From contig OX359245.1 in assembly GCA_947179485.1 (NCBI GenBank), positions 42,581,067-42,645,066 of the forward strand: 64,000 nt of DNA, given 5' to 3'. Made by a program: the position numbers and the translations under genes. Under the pieces are notes generated by a model that saw only the letters and a program-made list of their open reading frames with translations, made no database searches and was not told the origin of the DNA. This DNA comes from Allacma fusca (taxonomy: Eukaryota; Arthropoda; Collembola; Symphypleona; Sminthuridae). Positions 24,001-34,250 of the stretch are shown here, piece by piece (within the stretch, counting starts at the first letter, position 1; each line of letters opens with the position of its first letter).

Positions 24001-26540
24001 AATTACATACGGTCTGAACTTCTGTGAGAGGTCTCTCCGTAACGGAGAAACATTTTACGTGTACGATCAAGAAATGCTTTATGTGATCACAACCTTGTTC
24101 ATATAGATATGTGTTTCCACAGGTAGCGTCAAAATTTGTTGTAAAATCCTTTTGAAATACATCCATTTATAATGATGAAATTGCAATAGATATAGATAAA
24201 CTACATGAAACAAGTTTTGAATTCTTTTCAATGTGCTATGAACTCCTCACATAGTTAAGAATATCCAAATACAAACTTACATCTGTCGTTGGATTCCAGC
24301 TGAAAATCAAAAAATAATAAATAAAATAAAAACACACAATATGAATAATGAAACCAAAATGACAGGGCTACTGTAATGATCTAAAGAAAGAAATTGAAAT
24401 AATTAGATACGTTTGTTTTGCAATAGATATAATGTGAAAACGTAAAAAATAAAACTACGCCTTGTTGTAAAATAATACCCTATAATAGTATACCGAATTG
24501 TCAGTGAGGAAGTAAAGTTCATTTCCATGGGAATTTAATAATTACAAACTAAACCATCCATACGCTCATGGTTGTATACGTACCGGAAAATCAACAAGCA
24601 GCATTTATTATTATGATGTATTATGAAAGATTATTTTGCTATTATTACAGAATTCTTCAATACAGCTAAGTAAGTTGACATATCGTCAGGAAGAAGAGGT
24701 AAAATGGCAATTTTTCAACCTTAGGAAAATTCTGTACAAGAGTTTTCACATAAATACAAAATGCAAGCCAAGTTACAACAAAATGTTCTACTGCTTCCAT
24801 TTATAATAACATAATAATTGATGTGTTACGTTGGTAGACCTCTTTGATTTTAATTTGTTTTCTAAGCAGCCCAGGTATGTACATAGCTTGAAACCATGTA
24901 GACTACATTACTTGTAATTGGCAATGCATCCAGACTATGTCACCTCCTCAGCGACAGCAACTATGTATGTAAGCCTGGCTAAGCCCTATTTAAATAGAAT
25001 GCATCTAGACTAAAAAGCATTATTACATCATGAGCTACACAAACAATCATTTCATGATTTCTCCCATCTGCACAAAAAAGCGTTATTCGTGTGGCAATTC
25101 AAGCTTTCATTTCTCAGATGTGCATATACATAATTAATTATATGTATGTTATTTAAAGAAACAAAGAGCGATCAACTAGTTTTGCCTCGAAATCTTTGAA
25201 ATCAAAGCTAAAGTTATCGAAAGTGTAGAATTGTAATGTGTAAAGCGGATTGATGAGGAACAATGGATCCTCAAAATTGAAACTTAATCCAACCTTGAAC
25301 CAGGAGGACTCTGTTGTGGTTCCACTTCTAGAAACTCATCCTTTATAGCCAAATCTGGAGTGCTAGGCGGTTCCAACTTTACGGAAGTATCCACAGGCAT
25401 GCAACTAAATTAACATGGGTTCAGAAGCCTTTTGAGTACATAGTTTTCAGTGAAAAGGTAAAAAGCAAGGGTTATCCCTGGTGTAATTTCCAGATAAATA
25501 CTGTAAATATATTGTATAGACACTACATTGACGTGTATTAATAAACTTATAGGAGTATACGTACTAAAGTAAATTAGCAGAAAATATGAAAACAGGACTG
25601 GGGTCAAATCCGTTTACTCTTTTATGGAATCGCTCCGTTAAGGACGTTATTTACAGCAACAGTGCATAAATTATGTAAGCCCAACCTCTAGAATTGTTCC
25701 TAAGTATACTCAGGGTGTGAACTTGATTGATGTGACAGAAGTCACATATTTTTACCCTTTCTCCATACATATACTTTGTACGTACGTTGGTACTGACTTT
25801 TGTGAAATATTTTAATGCATACAAACAGCAATCTGATTTTGAGAGAACCCTCAGATTATAGCATTGCCTTTAATATTTTCATACATTATGATTTACTAAA
25901 GTGTTATTTTTCTTCAATGTAATACTCTTCCTCTAATCCATATTGCGAGTTATTTTTCCCTCCTCTCATGAGTGCGTTTAATAGATGTGGATTCCACTAT
26001 GGAAGAAATATTAGTTTCGAGGTCGATAGAATGAAAGGAAATGACCCTGTCATACATAATTACATCTTGCGCGCAGTGTAACTTCATTATGACAGACAAC
26101 CTAGTGAGAGAATCTTTTTTACGTTCAAACTCAATCGCATCTGTCCGAATAATAACTTTTCTACTATTAGAACCAACTTGTTACAACGATCAAATTATAC
26201 TGTTAAAGGGTGCTCTTACAACGAAAGCCAATTGTACTTCCCGGTGTGTTGCTTTGTTGTAGCTACAGGCATTAGAGAACCTGAAAGACTCGTATGCTGG
26301 GCAGCTGTCAGGATTTACTTTTCTAACTTCAAAATCTATCGTATAATTGATTATGAAACTGTTCACAAGCCGGCTCAACTATTCATTGAAGAGTTTCTAA
26401 ATAGAGCCACTGAGATAATTTTCCTGAAGGAATGACACTTGTAGCTATATTTTGTCTAAAAACGCATGGAAAAAAGCTGTTCATACACCAATATATTTAA
26501 TTATTTTCACTTACGGAACGTCTTCTACAACAGCCGCCAT
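18076..26540 (-). CDS. Gene D, CxxC/NPG family protein (eight exons)
   Basis: Minus-strand exons are 26540-26515, 25404-25294, 24299-24281, 23812-23686, 23515-23400, 21081-21048, 20829-20683 and 18179-18076, joining in frame to 227 residues. The start exon (MAAVVEDVP) and exon 2 meet in phase 2. Next come a leader with VKLEPP and IKDEF, the 19-nt microexon, the zinc-knuckle exon (C66-x2-C69-x14-C84-x3-C88), VVFPNPG, and LSNIFLKPSIQ. A symmetric phase-1 cassette rich in Q/P/S follows, then a W-N-P tail exon closely like that of gene A. If the cassette donor at 20682 is skipped, the frame ends at a stop at 20672-20674. D is the inverted duplicate of A. Introns hold two or three hAT-like insertions. 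Function unknown; all exons are open and splice sites intact. Confidence 0.75.
18857..20529. mobile_element. Non-autonomous hAT-like element, GTACCC-word type, in gene D
   Basis: Inverted ends CCAGTGCTCGGACTGGGTAC and GTACCCAGTCCGAGCACTGG are perfect over 20 bp. A 7-bp duplication TTTTTGT flanks them (18850-18856, 20530-20536). The outer ~250 bp at the left and ~240 bp at the right are packed with degenerate TACCCG/CGGGTA words. The ~1 kb interior has open frames at 19556-19741 and 19852-20055 of unknown identity. It sits in the last intron of gene D. Confidence 0.85.
21642..22548. mobile_element. Non-autonomous hAT-like element, CTTGAACTTGAC-word type, in gene D
   Basis: The perfect 8-bp duplication TTCAGAAA (21642-21649 and 22541-22548) flanks an element at 21650-22540 with ends CAGTGCTTCG and CGCAGCAATG. 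Each end is filled with variants of ACTTGAACTTGAC, TTCAAGTA and ACTTGACC. The interior, about 21900-22260, is ordinary AT-rich DNA. It lies in a large intron of gene D between the NPG exon and the next exon. Confidence 0.88.
22848..23250. mobile_element. GGTCTGGTC-word element in gene D (partner of 9787-10016)
   Basis: Degenerate copies of TCTGGT, CAGACC and GATCAGA run from GATGCCAGTGGAC at the left to ATGGTCTAGTTC-like words at the right. Read on the minus strand it matches the remnant in gene A intron 4, in the same position relative to the exons. It probably predates the duplication. Confidence 0.55.
23862..24097. mobile_element. Small TTA-target MITE, copy 2
   Basis: About 85% similar by eye to 17021-17243 and in the same orientation. 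It starts TTA then GGGTGTACTC with a duplicated GTACTC, and ends near GATCACAACC then TT. The right end is degraded. It is in the intron between the microexon and zinc-knuckle exon of gene D. Confidence 0.65.
26170..26300. repeat. ~120-bp dispersed repeat (TTGCTTTGTTGTAGCTA type)
   Basis: It shares the order TTGTTACA, TCAAATT, TTAAAGGGTGCTCT, CAA, TGTACTT, TGTTGCTTTGTTGTAGCTACAGGC with copies at 27407-27530 and 27866-27975 (direct) and 6800-6925 (inverted). ORFs crossing it (26041-26262 and 26178-26435) are therefore probably repeat-derived. It lies in the first intron of gene D. Confidence 0.6.
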
Positions 26541-29430
26541 TTTTTTGGACCCACTTGAGGATTATCGGTAATCTGCGGAGAACAGAATTTGAAATAAAAT
26601 GTGTTTACATACTCGATCGACGGAGAAAATGCCAACTATTAGAGAGGCTAAATTACAAAAAGTTCTACAATCATATTCCGTTGATAAGTGCGGAAGGGAA
26701 AGCCTAAAAATGCTCTTATCTTTGTAACCAGATAATTAGCTGTATTTTAAAAATCGACATCACTTTATTGCATAAATCAAATTTTTTCTATTTATAGTTG
26801 TTTCATATTAAAGTTTGTATAAATATAAAATCCATTCAAAACGAAGAAATGCAACCACAATAATGAAATGTTTCCGCTCCATGCAACAAAAATTACAAAG
26901 ACAACATCAAGAACAGAATACTATATAATCCGTACTTCTGATGAAAATTGAATTTTTACAGTGAAATCTCACGTTTATGGTGAAAAATGTCTTAATTTGG
27001 TTTATAAAATTCACTTGAATTTACCAGCACCACAAAACAAAATAGCTATAAGTGTAAATGGTGGAACTAAATTCACAACTGACACAAACTTTTCTCTTCA
27101 ATGACCAAGGGGCTTTTCGAAAGTCTTCTCCAACGACCTTTGAGTGCATATAATAAAAATAGATTTTGATTTACAGTGTGCTGTGTTACCTTACCATTCC
27201 CCTTGTACACAGTAGAAGACTTACTGTATAAAATGTCTCGGTGTTTTAAATATGTCGTGCTATTCCAATGCCTTAACCTCGGTTCGCACTTGATTTAGCA
27301 GTAATTATGTAAACAAGACAGAGGTTTAAAATGTGCTAACAATTCTTGCATGGGTGTCAGAGGAATTCAAATCTGCCTGAATAATAAATTTTCTATGATT
27401 AAGATTAACTTGTTACAGTAGTCAAATTTTACTTTTAAAGGATGCTCTCACAAGGAGAGTCAACTGTACTTGCAGGAGTGTTGCTTTGTTATAGCTATAG
27501 GCTTTCAAAAATCTGGAGGACTTGTGTGCACGTCAACTGTTAGACTTGACTTGAGGGAAATACCCTTGGACATGGAACCGAAAATAAATTAATGGTATAG
27601 TTCTGAACTTATGCACATATGTGCAGGAGTTAAATCTCATGGCTGTCATTATTATGGATTTAAGTGGGGATTGTGCACAATTTTAGAAATAATGATACGA
27701 GGTCAAACAAATGAACCTGCAAAGACATGGAAAGTTTTTCATACAGTCTACCCTGGCTTCACAAGACTAGCTTATGAAAAGGATCTTTGTACACGATCAA
27801 ATATACATATACCTTAATATACATATATTTTGATGCATTAGCATTAATCACAATAACTTTTCTGTAGGAACAATGTCCTATTTTCAAGGCCAATTTTTCT
27901 ACTTTAAATGGTGCTATGCTAAGGAGAGTCAACCTTGATTCCTGGAATGTTGCTTTGTTGTTACCAGGCCTTCTTAGTCTTATCTTTCAAACTTAATGTT
28001 AATATATGGAAAATAATTCTCCCTGAAACCCAAAATTCCATTGATTTGGTACCTGAGGATTTTTGGATTATTGCTTCTTTTGTTAGATCTACGGGTTGCC
28101 ACCAATAGGTAATATGGAATCCAAAGGAGAGCTTTGCCCCTTTGTGATAATCTCCCGACTCTGATTGTGAGATCCGTCTGCCTTCATTAGGTAAAATTGA
28201 AGCGAGTGTCTCAAAGGATGGTTCGTGTACATTCTCGCAGTTATAATTCCAGATTTAATTTAATGTCACGCATTTATCTACACAAAAAGTCAAACCATCA
28301 AATGTATGGATGGATTTGTACACATGTACATATGTACGAATGAAGACCCTCACCTAACTCCTTTAAAGGCTATTACCCTAACGCCTATATAATTATGCCT
28401 TACCGTAGTTTTTATACCTCCATGACAAGGATAAACCCGTGTAAGCCGGCAGTCGTCTCTACCAAGAGTATTTATAGCGGGGAAGAATTGACAAGAAACT
28501 ATAGCCCTCTGCATATCTAAATAAGCATTGGAGTCAAATGAGTGTCACAGTGTCTAAGTTTTACCTCCTCGCTAACAACCATCTCTCTCTGCGCCCATTA
28601 AATGTCTGCATAAAGTGAATTTCCTATACAGTGGTTCCTATGGGATTGTAGACTACCTGTCAATACATAATTACATATATGGCGATGACCCTATGTCAGA
28701 CAACATGGAAATAAAAATGGTATGCCATCTGAGAGGAAAGCACTTTTAAAAAATAGCTAGAATGCTTAACCTCCCCAGATACTAAATGGAGTGAAAGTTC
28801 CACTACCTTCAGTTACGTTGCATTTGCATTACAAATAATTACGTATAGCATTGAAATTACTCTGTATTAAAATGTTATGAATTTCATCCGGCTGTTATAA
28901 TTACATAATATATACGTTTTACAATAACTACATATTTAAAAAAAAAATTCCATAATACTTATTTCCAATAATAATATTTATGGTTCAAAAATCTTGATTA
29001 TACGCTACTAGGTACATTTTCACATGGCCAGGGGTCAAAGAGTATACCTGGTATTTCTACCATTATCACAATCAGTCTCAATAATGGGATTTTGGACTTC
29101 CTTCGTAACACTTGTGGAATCATAAATGGACGTACATATAACAATTATATACTCCTATACATAAATAGGGATCCCTTGTCTTCCGCAAAAGTCACAATGC
29201 ATAAATAAAAGGCTAAATAACACGAAAAACTATGATATATTTTGTCATTTACTTGAAGCATTTTTGGCAAGGGTCGTTGTACCCCCCACTCATCCCGACG
29301 TGGTTACGTCCCTGCCTGCAGCCTTAGTAGATACATTTGGCAGATCAACCGTGAAAACAGGGAAAGCACAAAACTGTATTGTTGATCAAACTGATGATTT
29401 TCTAATAGCAAAGTGATGTACCCGTGCTCC
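26541..29430. other. Upstream flank of gene D, partly the inverted-duplication arm
   Basis: Blocks at about 27110-27190 match 7935-8030 in inverted orientation (the AAGTCTTCTCCAACGACCT block) and 27610-27830 match 6500-6720. Two direct copies of the ~120-bp repeat are at 27407-27530 and 27866-27975. No gene is recognised in 28000-29430; the 68-codon ORF at 27611-27817 falls inside the duplicated arm and has no domain. Confidence 0.5.
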
Positions 29431-29439
29431 ATGTAGTTT

Positions 29440-30520
29440 AACACTTTTACTCTCTATCTAGCTGATTTTCCTTTTAGCTAAAGACGGACTTTACAGTTGT
29501 AGTATGTTGTAATTGCAAGTGAATTGATTTGTGCGCTTTTACTGCAACGTGTGGCATTATATAAGCAGCATGATTCCAAATCGTATCAACATCAACATAT
29601 ACATATATAGTAACGGATACAAAATACATAAACGTCTGAAATTTATTTCGCTATTCTCGAAAGAGGGTTTTTTATAATAATTTTGTGTGTGCCATTTTTC
29701 CTTATCCTTATGTAATAATTATTTTCAATTTTGATTTTCGTTTTGAATTTCAGATTGGATAAATTCACTGAGGTAAGTGTATCGTTTGGATTTTTTACAA
29801 CATGATGACCGGACATCTATTTTAAGCACAGATTAGACATTGCAATATGTATTTTAATTTTAAAACAGTAACTGAATCCGTATCCAACGATTTTTGAACA
29901 TGTTTGTGAAAATTCAAACTGAAACAAAAAAATTGTCGCTCCTTTGACGAAACAGGAATTGACTCAAGTAATACTAGATTTCTCCAGTTTGTAGGGTAAT
30001 CTTTTCTGCATTTCCTAAAACTTGTTTCCATAATCTCCGCCACATTATTAAGGTCGCAGGATTTTATGAGTTTTGTATTCAAAATTTGTTTTTAATATTT
30101 TATATTACTGTTTCAAAGACTTGTTTTTACGCGTATGTCAATACGTTGAGAATTCTCGGGATGGGCCTTTAACATAGCTATGGAATAACGTTGGGACTGT
30201 TTGGAGAAATACACCAACAAAGATGTAAAAACATTTCAGATCACTAAGCTAAGCCCAATATTTAGGCTGCGAAACAGAAAGATGAAATACCTGGTTATTT
30301 CACACCGATTTATATTAGAGTCAATATGAATGAATCTTCATCAAAATCACAACACGCTTGGCATTTAGAATTGTTTCCCCAAATCGAAGACCTTCCATAA
30401 CAAAATCCAAAACTACTACTCATTGACCTTGTCTTCTGTGTAGCACCCTTATAATCACACAAAATTTCTCCCAAGCATGCTCCATATGTCAATTTCAACC
30501 TTATGACAATACTAACGTGA
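29440..30520 (+). pseudogene. Fragment C, truncated duplicate of the gene B 5' region
   Basis: Order and orientation match gene B from just before its microexon: TGATTTTCCTTTTAG-TAAAGAC (29461/11849), a microexon ATTGGATAAATTCACTGAG at 29754-29772 with TTTCAG and GTAAGT sites, then intron blocks such as CGGGATG-(G/C)-(G/T)CATTTAAC (30160/12550). Similarity stops near 30280, before a zinc-knuckle exon, and no leader exon exists upstream. With neither start nor main domain, it is a relic whose 19-nt exon still looks spliceable. Confidence 0.65.
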
Positions 30521-30574
30521 AGAGACCTAGAAGTTGAAACTTCCGGAATTGATTGGCCTAATTTGGCAAGAATT

Positions 30575-30705
30575 TAACGTCTTGTAGGGATTTCTTTTGC
30601 CAACTGGGATTTTTGAAATCGTTGAGGACCTCCGAACAGGGGGATAATTTTTAGCAAGGAAATTCAGAAATGATCCTTCCAGGGAGATTTACAAAAATCC
30701 GAACC
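30575..30705. repeat. Inverted third copy of the 1802-2190 repeat
   Basis: Words GAAATCGTTGAGGACCTCC, TCAGAAATGATC, TTCCAGGGAGATTTACAAAA and ATCCGA are reverse complements of those in the pair at 1802-2190, in mirrored order. Confidence 0.65.
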
Positions 30706-30772
30706 CAGAATGGTGGTACTAATTATTTCATATTTTGCCGTGTCATTACTCCGTGATTTTTATGTTCTGTAG

Positions 30773-30961
30773 AAACTGTTTGATCCAGCTGGGGTGACTG
30801 AGGTTCTATGTGATCAATTCAATATTATAACGGGGGGTCTTTCTACTTTTGTAGCATTCAATGTTACATCTCTATACAAGCGGTTGAGTTCACATTTATT
30901 TCTTAGTTCTGTGAAATCTAGTGGTAAATCAAGTTGTAAAAGTTTGAAAATTAATAAATAA
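30773..30961 (+). other. Unassigned exon-like open frame
   Basis: After a TTATGTTCTGTAG acceptor-like site, 62 open codons (starting KLFDPAGVTEVLCDQF) end in TAA TAA. It has no ATG and no recognised domain, and it does not match the CxxC/NPG tails. It could be an orphan last exon or chance. Confidence 0.2.
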
Positions 30962-31649
30962 TAACTGATCTCATCATAAAAATGCAAATCAGTTTCAGGT
31001 CACCCAGTTTCTATCACACGGGCCGCACTTAGTATGATTGGAACTACATTGTTTAGCAACTACGGTAAAAAAAATTGTAAATCAGTATCCGAACTCGAAT
31101 GATCAAGCAGTTAAGGTGAGATTTTTGATAGTCGTATTCCTGGAATAATTGCGCTTAATTAAATCAAGATAAATGAAGTGAAAGCTTTCATTTCATCCAG
31201 AAGATATACGAATGAGTAATATTGTGCTAGATGTATTTGTAAATTCAGAAAGTAATTCTCAATGCTGCGCAGAAAGTTCATTAAACAACTGGGAGTTAAT
31301 TTTAAAAAAGAAGCGTCCGTTCTCAGAACTCCAAGCCGAAATTCAAAAAAATTATCAAAACGAAGGTTAATTTAAGATATAGTAAAAGAATAGTAAAAGA
31401 GAATCAATAATGATGCATACATAATATCGTATGTCACAAATTTTCAGTTAACGTACACTAAAATCACTTTCCTGTAATAAAAATATTCGACTACAGCAAC
31501 ATTAATATTCAGTGTATGCATTTTTATGTTGGATTTTATATGCATACGCTGACTGACGGAAGTCTAGTATTAAAATGTGTGAAAAATAAATGTAAACGGA
31601 CAATTTCAAGACAATAATATACAATTAAACTAGCCAAACTCAATGAAAA
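30962..31649. other. Non-coding stretch, nothing recognised
   Basis: AT-rich DNA with no open frame over 60 codons supported by any feature, and no element ends. Confidence 0.5.
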
Positions 31650-31787
31650 CGTAGATTAAATGAGCGCACTCATGAGCGCGAGGGTGACCGCATAATTATT
31701 TTTGGTGCGCTCTCGGTGCGTGACGGCGTTTACAATATGCATACAATATTGTGAGGAAGCGTGAGGGCGAGCGAGCGGTGCTTCATG

Positions 31788-32761
31788 GACAATGATAGGG
31801 CTCCTCGCAACTCAATTTCCTGAGATAGTTGAAATTCAAATTGTATTTGAAATTGAATTTTCAATTCAATTTGCAGTGGTAAATTGTAATTGATTATTTC
31901 AAAATCAAATTCTAGACAAATAATCAATTTCTATTAATCAAGTTGCAGCATCAATAGTACTTAGTAGTCAACTTTTAAAACTTCCGCAAATTGAAATTGA
32001 CTTGAAATTGAGATTTAATTGAATTGAAATTAAATTGAAATTGATTTTGAAGTTTAACTTCTTAACAGTACGTACACGCATGCAAAGTCTGTTTGAGGTC
32101 AACAGCTCATTCGCAGTGGAAAACAAACATTCCAGAGAAGCATTAGTAGCAGAAGCTCGCAGAAAGTCTCGATCGTTCCAGGAAAGATTAGGATTTTCCT
32201 ACAGTATGACAAAGTAAATACACATTGTATTTAAGCATGAAACGTTTACGAAAGTAAAAACCATTGTTCCCGTATTTATAAATGCAAAAGCTTCCACTAA
32301 CAATAAGCCATTTTTCCGATCTGTAAATTTTATAGGGAGCTCTGAACGATACTGCTCGAATTCATCATTGGAATCGTATTTACAACGCTTTATATTATAA
32401 GCCAATATGTAACACGGTGAGGTGACATTTGTTGTAGGAATTTGTGTAATCTCCTCGCTTTGATAACACATTCGCGCATGCTTTCTTTAATATTCACTAG
32501 TTGTCAACTATTTACTTCAACTATCAATTATTGACAACGTAGCCACTTGAAATTGAATTGGTGGAAGTTATCAATTATAATGCCTGATTTGCTAGTTGAT
32601 TTGTAATTGAAATTGATTCAACAACTAAAATACCGTTTTTATTTGAAATTGATTTCAATTTACAACTTGAAGATTAGAATCAATTGAAATTGAATCGAAA
32701 TTGCATTTGTAATTGACAGTTGCAATTACTACTTGAAATTGTGAGGAGCCCTAGACGATGA
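31788..32761. mobile_element. Non-autonomous hAT-like element, CAATTGAAATT-word type
   Basis: The element at 31796-32753 has ends TAGGGCTCCTC and GAGGAGCCCTA and a near-perfect 8-bp duplication, GACAATGA (31788-31795) versus GACGATGA (32754-32761). Both ends are saturated with AATTGAAATTGA and TTTCAATT words. The interior holds an exon-like segment on the plus strand (about 32068-32213, acceptor TTAACAG, donor GTAAAT) and an open minus-strand segment at 32199-32471. It is inserted in older DNA (about 31650-32795) rich in GAGCG/GTGAG words and ending GTGCATCTA, which looks like a decayed relative of the element at 45313-45621. Confidence 0.85.
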
Positions 32762-32991
32762 GCGTGAGGTAAGGGTAAGCGAAATTAAAATGTGCATCTA
32801 TAACTGCACCTTGATACATTTTACTGCTTAAAAATATTATACCTCTGTAAACAACAGCGCTTAACACTTATTAGTCGAGTTTTTTTTACTGTTGCTTCAA
32901 TACAGCACCGCAACTCGCAATGAATGATGCATGTAGTACACGAATGTAATAATTAAAAGTGTATTCGTTGAAACGGCTACATTTAGTTATG

Positions 32992-33476
32992 CTTACAAGT
33001 AGGGTATGCCGATTGAAAATGCCCTGCAGTATTTGCTCGCCCACCTGAAAAAGCCTGCCTAAATGCCCACTTTTGGGCACCTGGGCAGCTGTTGAAAATG
33101 CCCTGATTTTTTTGCATTTTGGGCAGGGCAAGTCTGGCATTTTGGGCATTTTCACGGCACCAAAATTGAATCACTAGTTAAACATTAAACATATCTCTGA
33201 TCACCCATCAACAATATAAATACATGTATTGGGGTATATGTATATGCATATTTCCAGGATGGATGAAGCTTATTTTATGTCGTTACGTAAGACATTTTCA
33301 AATCGACTTCCAAATTGTACCAATTGTTCTATTTTATTCCACTATTCTGCCAAAATTCCCAACTTTTCTCGAATAAAAATGACCAAAATGTCCTTGCCCA
33401 ATATGCCCCATTGTGCCGCCCTCGCCCTGAAATGAAAATGCCGGGCATTTTCAAATCGACATACCCTACTTACAAG
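32992..33476. mobile_element. Non-autonomous hAT-like element, GGGCATTTT-word type
   Basis: The perfect 8-bp duplication CTTACAAG (32992-32999, 33469-33476) flanks an element at 33000-33468. Inverted ends TAGGGTATGCCGATTGAAAA and TTTTCAAATCGACATACCCTA match with few differences over about 25 bp. The ends contain many TTTTGGGCATTTT, ATGCCC and GGGCA words. ORFs at 32886-33500 are artefacts of this texture. A scrap of the same words recurs at about 51530-51600. Confidence 0.9.
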
Positions 33477-34250
33477 TACCCCTCGCACAAGCACCCATGA
33501 GATTATATTGAATATTTGTCAGTTTAGTGACTTGGTCCATTGATCGTAAATGAAGTTAATATGTTATAAATAACGTATTTATATACATGTACACACCTAG
33601 TTGAGATGTTTTCATCATTTTTGATTTCATGTCCATAAGGGTAACTATAGCATTCAAAGATTCTGGTTCCCAGAATGACAAAATTGTTCCTACCCAAAAA
33701 TTTCGGGAACAAAATATTTGTATATGTATATGTACATGTCATCTCTGTTCCTGTTTCAATCACCCAGGGGTTTGCATATGTGAACAACGTATGCAATATG
33801 CAAATATAAGTAATATCACTGTGATAGTATTTATTACGGTTGGTGTTTACAATAAATGCAAAAAAAAAGATTAAAAGAATCTCGAACTCTTGTATTGTTG
33901 TGATATTTGCCCGTATTGTACTAGGAATGCGCCCAGTTCTTTGTGTGTTGTTTGGATAAATATTTTCTGCTGGATTGAACTCTTATGAATTAATTTATGA
34001 AACGAATAATTTATTAGATAGAACTTTACAATGATGGTTCTTTGATGGATCTCACTTCCTAATGTTTTAGCCGCTCGTACTTATGAGGCTGTTTACAATA
34101 AAATTTCCTACCCTGACATGGAGTGTAATATTTCTTCATGGTCCCAAAATATTCAATAGTAATAACCCATTGGTTATAGCTCCGATTTCTTTTCTAACAT
34201 AATAATTTATTACGTACATGTACACGTGTCTCACACTGCACATACGTCGT

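Noticed and set aside
31650..32795. A complete outer GTGAG-word element around the element at 31796-32753
   Set aside because: A right end like GTGCATCTA is visible, but no matching target duplication or clean left end was found, so only a decayed remnant is suggested.
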